Below are positions 11,431 to 22,350 of a stretch of DNA of 64,000 bases, one piece after another; the first letter of the stretch is position 1, and every line of letters starts with the position of its first letter. The notes below the pieces were generated by a model that made no database searches, was not told where the DNA came from, and worked only from the letters and a program-made list of their open reading frames with translations. Origin of the DNA: Cryptomeria japonica (taxonomy: Eukaryota; Streptophyta; Pinopsida; Cupressales; Cupressaceae); NCBI RefSeq assembly GCF_030272615.1, contig NC_081406.1, positions 399,728,939 to 399,792,938 of the forward strand, read 5' to 3'. A program made the translations under genes and the position numbers.

Positions 11431-12344
11431 TTCCACCTTTTAACAGAACATGGATGATCCTATTCTTCTCACCTTATGCTATAATTCTTCTTTTCAACTT
11501 GTTCTCCAAATCTTGAGTTACCAGGTTCTATAGGTAAGGCCCGAAATCAGAGTCAAGTACGAGCCAGGTTTACCCCTGAGTTCGTCTCAACTCTCGAGTG
11601 CCCGGATTTCCTATTTGGAAAAAACCTAAAAAAACGTTTTAATTCAACCAGAAATTTGTACAGAAAATTAAGTTAGAAATTTTGTTTATCAAAATGTATT
11701 TAAAAAAACGTTTCATAATAGATATTTTTGCAGCAAAACATGTCACAAGCTTCTGGGATTCACTATTTATTCATGAAATTACATTGGGATGCAGATGACA
11801 TTTGCCAACTCCCTTCTACGATCAATGAATTCTGCCCAATTTTTTGCCCATATACAAGTCGTCGAATACAATCGCTGTTCGCCGCCTCTGTATATCACTG
11901 CAGGAGGACTTTATTTTATGTTTCATTCATTTTGATTTTTATATGTTATGCTTTTTTCTTTATTTTTGTTTAGACTTATAGGTTTTGTTTTTATTTATTT
12001 TGTGTTTTTTAAAATTTAACATATTAGAAATTATCGAGTTCAACAATGTTTTAATTTATAGTATGTTAGAATTCAATATTTTAAAATATTTAATTTTGAT
12101 TATTATTATTTTGACTGCTAATACATTAATTTTTATTGATAATCAAATGTAAATACAAATATTGAAAATGGCCCACATCCACTGAGTTATACATATCATC
12201 ATCAGACCCCACAAAGACCCTAGCATAAAACCACATGAGTCAAAAGATCATCTCCTAAGCAGAGTGCAACAAGCAACACTAAACTAGACACCTATCCTTA
12301 TTTCTAGCAATCAGCAAATCAGCCCAAAGGGCTGCAGTACAAAA
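11431..12344. other. No recognised feature
   Basis: AT-rich with a T-rich block near 11930-12010. One 81-codon plus frame (11728-11973) ends in a T-rich hydrophobic run with no family resemblance and is not called a gene. 12170-12344 may be the 3' part of the adjacent minus-strand LINE remnant. Confidence 0.4.
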
Positions 12345-13560
12345 CTAAGATAATACATTTTGCTCTTTAATGGAAGAGCATACAAAATGCTGAAACTGGG
12401 TGGTATGCTTCTTCCTCTTCACTTCAATCCAACCTTGGCTGTCTCGATTGTTGCCTTCTCCAACAACACAATCCTCCCCACCCTTATTTCCTACCGTCAT
12501 CAAACATTCGGGGGAAATATCCAACCCCGAGTTCACTTGGATTGGATCAACCACTAAACTAAGGGGTTTAACCACCATAGCGTGCTCCAACTGGGGATTT
12601 GGAAGAGGAGGAGAAAACTTAGGAGTAGAGGAAACGGGATTAACCTTTGAAGCAACTTGAGACCGATTTGAAACCTTGGACGAATTGGGAGGAATAATGT
12701 AATGTAGAGCTTCTGCACCTATCCACCACGCCGGAACTCCCAGAACGTTGTTTGTGACAATGGGATGTTGAATGTTGCATTGAAAAAAAAAACCTACATC
12801 TAAAAGGAATTTTCTCATAATTCACTGTTTGATTCCTGCATCTAGTGCCCACCTTTAGTAGAATCTCCGCTGGCAGGCCCTTGTCCAGATCCATTTCCAC
12901 ACAGTTTCGGGCACATGTTGAATTTTGGTAGTTCATAGTTTCAGGAGACGAGCAATGATACCTGCCAAGACCATTCCCAAGGGCCTCGAGACAGTCAAGT
13001 TCCCAAAATTGAATGGGAAGATATGGAAGTCTCACCCACAAAAATGCAGAAGTGAAAATTTCTATGCGTGGATCAAAATCTGGAAACCAAGGCTTCATAC
13101 ACAAAAAATCCCCTTGATAAGTCCAAGGGCCATTTTCTAGCACCATTTTCCTTTCTTTCTTGGTATCAAACTCCAGAATAAAAAACCTTTGGCACACGGG
13201 AAAATACTAACTTCCCCTACCAAAAATTCCTTCCAACTTTTAGTAACCCAAGCATGCAAATCACACAATTTTGGCCATGTCCTTGTAAAGCGACAAATCA
13301 AAGCATGATCTACTAAAAAAACCTCCCTATCCTAAGCTAAGTCGTCTAGACAAATTTCTGGGGTAGATGAGGAAGCTCAAATAGGAAAGTGAGAGTTCAG
13401 AATACCTGCAGCATCTGAAAGATGGAGCGCTTGAGATTTATCTACCATGCTTGAAACCTTGTAATCCACGCACAATGCCGCTTTAAAAAAATTTCTAGGG
13501 TTTTGGTTTGGGGCCGGAGTAGGGTTCCCAGAATCAACCATCTCCACAGGCCCCATTCCC
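12345..13560 (-). pseudogene. LINE ORF1 fragment (DUF4283 domain)
   Basis: Minus-strand frames carry the DUF4283 signature: ENGPWTYQGDF, then FLWVRLPYLPIQFW, then ARNCVEMDLDKGLP and NYEKIPFRC leading to where a zinc knuckle should be. The frame breaks next to a run of ten A on the plus strand (12783-12792), inside the knuckle. The C-terminal frame (12345-12818) is the low-complexity linker typical of LINE ORF1. No endonuclease or RT follows, so this is a partial copy of an L1-like LINE related to the one at 2207-9051. A 61-codon frame at 13377-13562 may be its N-terminus. Confidence 0.65.
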
Positions 13561-13569
13561 ACATAATGT

Positions 13570-14393
13570 CAACCAATCTGCTACTGACCGTCCTCATATT
13601 GAGATCGCTGCATTATGTCTTAATAAAGTTGCTGCTTATTATAATCAAATCTCATTGTTTTGGGCACTCTTCAAAATGGTAATCGCTTTCTCCATTGTTC
13701 ATCGCTGTTCACAAACTTTTTGTTTCTTTATCTTCTCCTTGCACAAAGGTAGTCGGACTTGATTGCTGTTTGTCTTTAAAAAACAAAGGACTAACTTGAT
13801 CACTGTAAGTTGCATTGTCTGAGCATAATTACCATTTCTTAATAATGATTTCAATCACCACTTCTAATCCTCATATTTCAACGACTCCCTTGTTGAAGTC
13901 TCCAAAGAAGAGCGACTATGACCTTTGTCAAACAAGGATGTATTGACTGAGAAAGTTGACTGTTAAGATATATGATGAGGTCGACATCTTTTGTATAAGG
14001 TCGACATCTTTTGTATAAGAAGTCGGCTGTAAGGATAATAATACTTAATGGAGACTTGTAAGAATCCTCAAAATAACTTTATTATAACTACACATTTACT
14101 TCTCTCACTGAGTCCAACCATTATTATTTCTGTTGATATCATTTTCACAAAACCTTTATTATAATATTACCCTTTCATATATGCATTTGTGTCTTTCACA
14201 TGTAACTAGTTTTACCATCACTCAAGATTGTTTGTAGATGCTCCAAACGCATTGGCTTTATTTCTTGTTGCGCATTTATCTTTTGACATCAATGACACTA
14301 CTTATGACATTGTTCTTGTTGACATCAATGAAAATATACATTCAATCTCTATACCTTTGACATCAATGAAAACATTTCCAACAGGGCGAACTT
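13570..14393 (-). repeat. Possible solo LTR
   Basis: Read on the minus strand from 14393 the sequence begins TGTTGGAAATGTTTTCATTG and carries three copies of CATTGATGTCAA. This resembles the starts of the LTRs at 38339 and 62369, which also carry TCATTGATG(T/G)CAAC. It includes a short duplication of GGTCGACATCTTTTGTATAA (about 13979-14018). The far end and target-site duplications were not identified. Confidence 0.3.
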
Positions 14394-14866
14394 CAACTAA
14401 TTTATAAGATTTTCATGAAGTTCGCCGGATTTCAAATTTCTTCCTTAAAATTCGGCAAATTCTGTGCCAAAGGTTATAAACATTAAATCCCAAGCCAATC
14501 CAAATATGAATTAAATTCCAAGACAATCGAAATATGAATGAATTAAGTATGAAGAGCACAGCTCATATCCAAAACCATTTTTCCTATACAATTATGTGAT
14601 TCAATGTAGATAACATGAATTATCAAAGATTTTTTTTAGGCTTTAGCCAAATGGTAATCAGTCATAATCATCTAATACGTGATATAAATTTCAGTAGCAC
14701 TGGAAATCTTTATGTTTATTGAAACTTCACCATTACCTTGTCTCTAATGTCATTAGTTACCTCATGTGAATAGGACTCAAATAGCCAAATCTAAAGAATC
14801 ATGCTATTGTTCACAACAGCTATTCAAATATATCCATTCATGCATCAAAATATTTTGAACCATTAC

Positions 14867-16150
14867 TGATAACAGCATTTTGAAATGAATGGACATCATA
14901 GTCGGAAAGTTGGAAAGTATTGCTTGCCTTAGTTGCCTTCAAATTCTGTGTCTCTGAACCATTCTTTTGTCTCTTAGAAGTCACATCTTTAACAGTAGAT
15001 GAGGCCAAATTGGTACAATCCACAGAACCCTGTAAGTTATAAAGATCATAATTTGGTGAAGATGAGATGATTAACTGGAAATTTAGAATATAATAGACAG
15101 AAAAAGCATATAACTGTGGTGCTTATCAGACATATATCTCACCTTTGATGTCTTTGAAATCTTCCCTACTTTACCATATTTTTGTTTCTTCATTGACCTA
15201 TCAATATAGACAGTGGAATGAAGTGGAACACTTACATCTTCAGGTTCCTGAAATCAGTAAAAGGTCTAGACAGGTTTAATAAGTTATTGGTTGTCATTGT
15301 TTAAAACTTTAGAAGTATCCATGTCCACAACCATCTACAAGAGAAATTAGCAAACATCATCATTGTTTAAAAATTTTGATGTATCCATGTCCACACAACC
15401 ATCTACGAGAGAAATTAGCAAATATAGCTTGAAAAGGAAATATATATGGGCATTTCCCGTTAACATTTTATTTATCATACATACCCAAATGCTATCCAAA
15501 TGTACAGTAACATAATGTACTTATACCATCTTTCTGTTTCTTTTCCTCCATAATGCACACTCTACCACACTCTTAGGAGATACAAGTTGAATCAAACATC
15601 CAAATTCTAATAAAGATTCCACACATTCAAAAACAAAAGCAAAAATATAATATATTAACATCAGAACAAACGTATATGTGGTCCACAATTCTTATCCTCG
15701 TTAGTACAAGTAGCACTGCATAATTTGAGAAACCAGCTATATTTTCCTCTTATTCACAATAGGATGTCAAAGTGCTACTAATTAGTAATTTAAAGAAATG
15801 ATGAAAAAGGAAAAAGCAAGAAACTCTATTTATAAAACATTTTTTTAATATAGTCCTAGCAATAATATTTACCAATCTTTTTCTACCATACAAATTGTAA
15901 ATTAAGCTACTCTCCCCACTATTTTATCTAATATCTTCAGCAAAATTGCAAAATATCCTGGTACCTTTTTCATAGCAATGCCAGAAAAATTAATATTAGC
16001 TGTTGAATTTATATCACTTCCAACTTTGCTCCAATCAAACTTGCCACCAACACTTTTCAGCTCTGAAAAGCTTGTAGCTTCAATTTTGTGATCGTCAAAA
16101 CTCAACATAGAATCACAGCCTTCCAGTATATCCTTTATAGGATCACCTGA
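14867..16150 (-). CDS. NRPE1-like exons 4-6, K/S-rich segment
   Basis: Exon 4 (15965-16150) is 62 codons beginning SGDPIKDILEGCDSM and ending AMKK. Exon 5 (15143-15247) is 35 codons beginning EPEDVSVPLHSTVY and ending KTSK. Exon 6 begins at 15029 with GSVDCTNLASSTVKD and ends about 14867 at a donor GTAATG, or at a stop at 14838. All three sit between good acceptors (TACAG, TTTCAG, TTACAG) and donors (GTACCA, GTGAGA), and every junction is phase 0. Such phase agreement is unlikely by chance. I do not recognise the sequence in other NRPE1 or NRPD1 proteins, so it may be a lineage-specific linker after the zinc region. Alternative exon ends are possible. Confidence 0.55.
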
Positions 16151-19100
16151 CTGTACACAAAAAAGCATATAACATGTCAAAAACTACCTCCTACAACTTG
16201 GAGCAAAAGACATTTTGCAACCATGTGTCATTTGTTTGCTTGCGTCATGTGATACAAAAATAATGTCAAGCTGGGCAATACAAAAATATTACACCTTGTT
16301 AGAAACACTGTCTTATACTCCAAAAGAAACCTACAGAAATACACTTTTTATGGCAGTTTTATTTTTCACTTAAAAACAAACATTGCATCACTTTTTAGGG
16401 CACTTTTTAGGTGCAAGTACAAGGATTAAAGGGAGATCTCAGATCTCTTTTTGTTTCAGGCTTTGCCTCTAACCTTTCTATTCTTCCCTTTTCTTCCATT
16501 CTGCTTCTTCAGTTGAAAGCAATTCAGACATATCTTTCCAAGAATGCGTTTAACTTCATGCACATAGAGCGGATGATATACTGGTGTTGGGAGCTTCAAA
16601 TGACCAAAATGACCTGCAAAAATATTACAACTTTTAAATGGAAAAACAGGTTAAATTAAAAAAGTAATTCTTTTCCACTATTAACATTTACCATAAAGTT
16701 TCAGTTATATAAAGGCAAAATGTTTTAATTACTGCATACCATCACAATCATGAAGCTTGTCGCTTCCGCATGTTTCACATTTATTAGATTTTACAGGCAA
16801 GCCAAGTCGATCACTTGATAACTGACTTGCATGTTGAATAGATGACACCGACACCTTAATCTGTACGATACAAAAACAAGAAATGTGATTCAAATGTATA
16901 GAAACCACATTCATTGAATCAAAAATACATGAATGGGAATGATAATGTAGAGCCACATTTGTATGATTCCCTGTGAATCTTTAAGCATTTCTAAATTAAT
17001 TCAGTCATGCCTTGCCATAATTCCATAACATTTATCAAAACAAACAACACCAATTATAAACAGGAGGATACAATGGAAGGGCAAAAAATAAATGACGATA
17101 TTTCTATTATAGTTATACATCCACAATAATGCAAAATATAGATATTATAACTTTATAAGTGTTTTTCCTAAAGCGTGGAAAGAATCAGGCTGTAATTCTT
17201 AAAAAGCAACAAAAAAATCTAATCAAACTAAATATCAGAATGCAAACAAGGCCAATAGCCATTGAATCACCAAAAGCATTGGAATTTCCAGTATTCAAAA
17301 TGGACCATAGGAAGATCATTTAACAGGCTGGTCAAAAACAAATTCATTCAAGACTGTAAGTCAACAGATGATGAGTTCAGACTATGAATATATGTAAAAC
17401 CCAATTATGTACTCAGAGATTAAAAGAGAACAGAAATCAGGAAACAAAACAAAACGAGCATCATGTGATTCAAAAATTTGCAGGTTCCAGTCCACCAATT
17501 GTCAGAGCTAGACAATTGGTTCTGTTTGCTGCTACAGAAACTCCATAATTCTGAATGGAGTGAATTTGCTCTCAAAGTTCCTCCATTGACTTCCAACATT
17601 TCCGTAAACTGATTTTGAGGCTTAAGAAGGAAAATCCTCTACCTCCCAAGTACACAACAAAATAGAAGATCGAGCCTCTTGTCATGCCATCATGCTCTTC
17701 ACAAGAGCAGGGTTTGTGCTCTATTTAACACCTGGTATAGTCTGCTATTCGAATAAACCCACCTCCAGCCAAACTATCCAATATTAGAGCAACTTGAATA
17801 TTTTAAACGAGCATAACCTCTGTTATTTAGAAAAAATGCCTCTTCATTTTAGAAAAAATTCACTTGCCTAAAGCAACTATCCTGCATTTTTCTTCTCAGG
17901 AGGTATCCTCAAGTCCAAGAAATACTCGACCTAAAGCACACCTGTATCTCTTCTTATCCAGAAAGCTGATGGGAGACATGATGGCACCCTCCATGTCGCC
18001 ATTGAAATGGACCAATTTCCAATTTGCAACATATCAGACTAACAAAATATGAAAGCCAAGGGAGAGGAATTGGGACATTGAACATTCCATGCACAAACAC
18101 TGGAAGAGATGCACGTTCCAGCCACCCGAATATAAAGAAAGTGTTAGAACATAATATTATTAGGGATCACATCCTTATAACATTTATATATAATGTTCTA
18201 ATATAAGGTTATAAAACCTTATATATTATATGCTTTATAAGCATATCCCATTTGAAATAATTATAATCTAATAACTATTAGATTATTAATTATTTACAAG
18301 TGGGGGTTATTGAAAAGGTGTGACTAGTAAAGTCACCCTTCCTCCTATATTTAAGGAGGTTCTCTCTCATTTGAGAGGTGTGGGAATTTGGAGCTTTATT
18401 GTGAGTTGTATCACTATGCACATGAGGTATTATTGGCCATGTGGAAGTATTGGAGGAGTGTCCCCAGGTTCATGTCTATTTTATTATAGACTATATTTGT
18501 AAGTGTTTTAATTAAATGATGCTTTAGCAAATGACAAAAAATAATATTATTATTATTTTTTGTCATTTGCCAAAGATCATATAATATTCCTTATAAAAAT
18601 ATAGTCCAATGATTGGTAGAAAGGAGATCAACATATATTTTCATGAGAAATAATTTGTTGTCTTGCTTAAAATACAAAAATAGACATGCTACTACTGACT
18701 ACATATAGTAATGATCCACAAAAAATTAGGCAACGGGTGAGCTATCCTTTCCAGGTTTGCTCCCCGGATAGTTTATAAACAGAAAGACTTCATCAACCCA
18801 CACGAGTAGCGGAGTTGGCTTGGGCTGTGGGTTTGCTCTCCATTGGTCTCAAGTTCGACTCCGAGGCTTGGGCTTGCCTGATGCATGTGGTTCGACTCCG
18901 AGGCTCAGGCTTACCTGAGGCTCATGGTTTGAGAGTGATTGCATGCATCCCCAGGGGATTAGTCTTGCTCCTTCCTGGCCCCAACTTGGCAGTAAGTAAG
19001 CCCAAGGCAGGTTGGGCGCTGGGCTGGATCGCGGGGATACCCCTGAGTTATCCAAATAAATAAAGACTTCATCATATGCACTGCCGATAATGACCAAGTA

Positions 19101-21759
19101 GTAAGGCGGTGAAAAAGCCTTAAAAATATTAAACAGATTTTGATTGGCATTTGACACCCAGAGATCAAATCAACATTCAGCACATTATTACCAGCTTTTT
19201 ACTTGAAGCCCTCTACCCCACATGAACAGTCGACACATTGTTACCAGCGGTTTCCTTGGAGCAATCCACCCCACAAAAAATATTGTGCCGGCTGTTCAAG
19301 CTCTCACTCTACAGGACTATACCTCCATGCTCACTTGGATATACCATTAGGCATTGAGCGAGTTAGAGTACACTGCTCCCTTCTGATTGTCCAAAGTGAC
19401 CAATTTGAAAAGCTGACTACCCTGGAAGGATGCCCCTTTATTAGCCAGCCAATCCACAGGTGAGTTGGCCTCTCTATATGAATGGCGGACAAAAAATATC
19501 TTACGAGATAGTAGCTGAATAAATTTATTACAACTGTTACTTCAACAAATGAGCTAAAATTATTGATGAATAGTGCAGATTAATAAGTAGTAGTCTTGCT
19601 TAATGTGGCTCGAGAGATCCTTGAGTACAAAACAAACAGGGCATTTTTAATCAAGTGTACAACTTCAACGTTAAAGGGAGAAGTTGTCGGAATGAAGGCT
19701 GTTTGAGCGGCTCTAGATTTGTTCTTGCCTTCGTTTCTTAAATCCATTGCAGGATATGGCCCAAAGCTCATTTCGGTTTTGATTAAATTCCACATTTCTT
19801 TAACAGTTCCTAATTCCTATTCCCAACAGAGAAAAGCAAAATAAAATAAGTTATACTGCATGAAAGACCAGAAATCTAAGTGCAGCTGTTAACATGGTTT
19901 AAGAAAGAACCAAACAATGTTGGTCGTAAACGGACGTTTTTGAGTCCTAATTAATAAAATTCTTTTGGAAGAGTCCCTTCTTAGGATCAGCTAGGAATTT
20001 CCTTCAGAGAGAAATGAATGGCTTAAACTAGAAGCGATTAAAACGTGAAAGTTTCCAAGGGGTATTAATGACGTTAAGTGTCACAGCCGCAGGGGTATCG
20101 TGCTCCTTGCGTGTTTGGAGACCAAAGGAAGCATATTACCTTCAAGTAACTAGATGATGCGAGAGTTTATTTCCACATGTTTGTGTATGTGTTTAATTAC
20201 CACGTTAAACTAAAAGTTGATCATTTCTCTTCCAAAGCTTTACCGAATGGAGGTTCAAGACCTAAAAGCTGATAAAGCAAAAGTATATACACAGTTGGCC
20301 TCTGAGTTCTGAAAGAATGTTACGAATTCAAATTTAACTATGAATGTTCTAAAATTCTACAGACGCATCTATGTTAGCAGAAGGACAAGCAACGCATTTA
20401 AAATTCATTGGACAAAATTCTAGGGCTTCTTAGGAAGAGCCTTTCAGCACTCGTCCCTAATTTTTTAAGGAGAAAATTTCATATGCCAACGAAATCAAAG
20501 GAATTCGAAAAATTATACAATTGAAAAGCCCAAAAATACAAACAAACATTGTTCTGTTTTATTCACCTACATATGGCAGTTGATGATTAAATATTTGTAA
20601 TCAAAATTTTCAGGAACTACGTCAAAAAGCATTGAGAGCTTGGGAAGGAACAAGAGCAGTCCCCAAATTTTTAAGGAGCTCTGGGCACTGTGCAGTGAGA
20701 AAACCCTCGCAGCAAGAATTTCGAGGCCCTCGTATGAAAACGCATCAAAACAACAGTGCAACCTCATAACCACAACTAACAAACAATCCCTCCAAATCAG
20801 TATTAGTAAAATTAACGAGCTTTTACAGGCTTTACAGAAAAAAATATATGTCAAACATGACAAAAATCACAATTGTATAGTTCTGAGGCCCGCTGCTGGG
20901 CTTGTAGCTCAAGTTAGCTTCAGAATGTTCATTTTAGAGTGACCGTGAGCAGCAAAACCGTTCATCAAAACAATTAACCTGGAATTCACACCACAGACCA
21001 TAAACCCTTTCATAATCAACCACATTTTAAGCATCGTTAAGGTTCTACTAAAAAATCGCATCAAATTTCTCCACAGTCTACAGACTTGTAAAATTGCTCA
21101 CCGGGTACCGAGAAATATATTCGTTGTTAGAAAAACAGAGTAACAAACCTCCATTTACGTCATCTGACTAAATTTCAAGTATAAAAGACCGCATCAACCA
21201 CATTATACTCATTCGAAATACTTATCCAGTATTAGGTCAGCACATCCTTGAAAAGAAAAACTGGCAACCAAATGCATATAAAATGAACTAAGCTCAGAGG
21301 ATACGCCAATTATTCACACTGCCTGGCCATTTAACAAACAACTCTCCACGGCATTCCACCAAATCAAAAAAAAAGTGAAGCGCATTTGAAATGTCCACCA
21401 GCCATGCAGATTTGAGGCAACAGCAGCAGAAAAGACATCAAAACACCATTTCTTAAAAAAGAAGAAACTAATGGTAAGGAAGTGATTTTACTTACAACTT
21501 TCCTGGACGTCGGAAGGTCAAAGTGTATGCCTGTCAAAATGGCCTGATGAATTTCAGGAAGAAAACCACCTTCCTCCGGAGGTGCTGGTGGTGGTGCCGG
21601 TGGCGATGGTACTGCGGGTGGTGGCGAGATTTTAACCCCCATGCCTAAGCCCCGAAACAACCCTCTCACCTGAATTGCAAGTATCTCTGTTAGCAATTGT
21701 AGCTCGGAAACTCCGACTTCAGTGTTGCTCGCTGTTTCTGTTACACGCGCATGAGACAA
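14867..21759 (-). CDS. RNA polymerase IV/V largest subunit, 5' part (NRPE1-like)
   Basis: Six minus-strand exons: 21496-21759, 16740-16860, 16474-16613, 15965-16150, 15143-15247 and about 14867-15029. They encode roughly 326 residues of the N-terminus of a plant-specific RNA polymerase large subunit. Pol V transcribes non-coding scaffold RNAs for RNA-directed DNA methylation in the nucleus. The key evidence is the clamp zinc motif CETCGSDKLHDCDG joined across a phase-1 intron to GHFGHLKLPTPVYHP and then CLNC, the NRPE1 arrangement. All introns have GT and AG borders and frames join exactly. Exons 4-6 are K/S-rich and match nothing I know. The catalytic domains (including DFDGD) and C-terminal repeats are absent, so the gene either continues through repeat-filled introns past the left edge or is truncated. 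NRPD1 is the alternative name. Confidence 0.75.
16474..16860 (-). CDS. NRPE1-like exons 2 and 3: clamp zinc-binding region
   Basis: Exon 2 (16740-16860, 121 nt) follows acceptor GTACAG and reads IKVSVSSIQHASQLSSDRLG then LPVKSNKCETCGSDKLHDCD plus one base. Exon 3 (16474-16613, 140 nt) follows acceptor TTTTGCAG, completes the glycine and reads GHFGHLKLPTPVYHP, then VKRILGKICLNCFQLKKQNG, ending AGAAAG before donor GTTAGA. The cysteines CX2C...C, the GHFG histidine and the CLNC pair are the zinc ligands of the large-subunit clamp core. The match to NRPE1 (SQL...LGLP, LP.P.YHP, CL.C) is clearer than to Pol II RPB1. Confidence 0.85.
18203..18284. repeat. Three consecutive small AT-rich hairpins
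   Basis: ATAAGGTT/AACCTTAT (18203-18222), ATATGC/GCATAT (18228-18246) and AATCTAATA/TATTAGATT (18265-18284) are perfect stems following one another. They lie in an AT-rich block that begins TGTTAGAACAT at 18141 and may belong to a decayed LTR. Confidence 0.6.
18527..18570. repeat. Perfect 20-bp inverted repeat, 4-base loop
   Basis: GCAAATGACAAAAAATAATA (18527-18546) is followed by TTAT and its exact reverse complement (18551-18570). Imperfect pairing extends outward through GATGCTTTA and CAAAGATCAT, giving arms of about 30 bp. A foldback element or the core of a small MITE are both possible. Confidence 0.85.
18796..19061 (+). mobile_element. tRNA-derived SINE with intact target-site duplication
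   Basis: A perfect 13-bp direct repeat AAAGACTTCATCA (18783-18795 and 19062-19074) flanks a 266-bp unit. The head carries an RNA polymerase III A box TAGCGGAGTTGG (18807-18818) and a B box AGTTCGACTCC (18852-18862), 45 bp apart start to start, the spacing found in tRNAs. The B-box region is duplicated: a second GTTCGACTCC starts at 18890, 37 bp after the first. The 3' end is CCAAATAAAT rather than a long poly(A). It lies in antisense orientation in intron 1. The perfect duplication implies a fairly recent insertion. Confidence 0.85.
19300..19560 (-). pseudogene. LINE RNase H remnant
   Basis: The minus strand reads NKFIQLLSRKIFFVRHSYRE then ANSPVDWLANKGASFQG. This matches the C-terminal RNase H of plant LINEs, whose hallmark is H.YREAN..ADWLA. 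A shift is needed upstream of it. No RT is recognisable, so this is a 5'-truncated or eroded LINE tail inside intron 1. It is unrelated in position to the LINE at 2207-9051. Confidence 0.7.
21496..21759 (-). CDS. NRPE1-like exon 1
   Basis: 88 codons from ATG at 21759, ending AGGAAAGTT before donor GTAAGT (phase 0). A proline-rich stretch of about 16 residues (PPPAVPSPPAPPPAPP) precedes EIHQAILTGIHFDLPTSRKV. The latter fits the NRPE1 N-terminal strand that leads into the clamp (GEIVGITFAL in the Arabidopsis family member). The initiator could instead be the internal Met40 (MGVKISPPP). Intron 1 is about 4.6 kb. Confidence 0.65.
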
Positions 21760-22350
21760 TATGCTCTACCTGTCTCAATATAATGTCATTGTTGTATCGG
21801 AATGACAACCGCTGAGGTGTCGAGTGTACCAACAAATATAAAACGGCGTCTCTCTTCCCGGCGGCGCATTAACTCTTCCGTCAAATTCATGGCAAGCTCC
21901 GCCGGCTTTATAGCAGCTGTGGTACGATTTAACTTTAAAAGCTTCAACCCAATCTTGTGTATTATTATTTTTGGCAATGGTTTGGAATGTCCCTCAGAAC
22001 ACTCAAAACAGAGAAAGTAGAAATGTCCAATTCCGGTGGAGGAAAGTCGAAAGATGTGGGGGTACAATTAGCTACGTGTGCGTCATGCACCAATTTTCAG
22101 TATCCAAATTATAATTTGTTATGGATATGAGCTTCCACTAATTTGCTAGGACGAGTACCACACTCGACTCAAATCACGTCCTCCAGCGCCACCAAATTCC
22201 GACCATTTCTACTCGCGAATTGCGTTGAGGGCCGTGATTACCTCAATCGCCACACTTCCACGGTCGTTTCATGCTTTTACCATCATCACATCTGCACGTC
22301 CTCGTAAAGGAATATAATATTTCCCCTATACTAATCACCGGGTTATGATA
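21760..22350 (-). promoter_or_regulatory. Probable promoter/5' leader of the NRPE1-like gene
   Basis: Sequence upstream of exon 1 is richer in GC and CpG than its surroundings (for example 21840-22300), as expected near a housekeeping plant promoter. A 93-codon minus frame at 21786-22067 ends before exon 1 and resembles nothing known; it could be an upstream ORF or chance. No TATA box was identified with confidence. Confidence 0.3.

Larger units (their letters stand above)
16861..21495 (-). other. Intron 1 of the NRPE1-like gene, repeat-filled
   Basis: About 4.6 kb between donor GTAAGT and acceptor GTACAG. It contains a SINE (18796-19061), a LINE RNase H relic (about 19300-19560) and an AT-rich hairpin region (18140-18600). 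A 71-codon minus frame (19580-19795) and other short frames in it match nothing known. Confidence 0.6.

Noticed and set aside
18807-18862. Functional tRNA gene
   Set aside because: A and B boxes are present but acceptor and anticodon stems do not form, and the unit has TSDs and a 3' tail; it is a SINE.
19580-19795. 71-codon minus frame as an exon
   Set aside because: No family match and adjacent to LINE debris; phase with neighbouring exons cannot be supported.
21786-22067. Additional first exon of the NRPE1-like gene (93-codon minus frame)
   Set aside because: It ends in a stop before exon 1 with no convincing donor, and resembles no known NRPE1 sequence; more likely leader or promoter.
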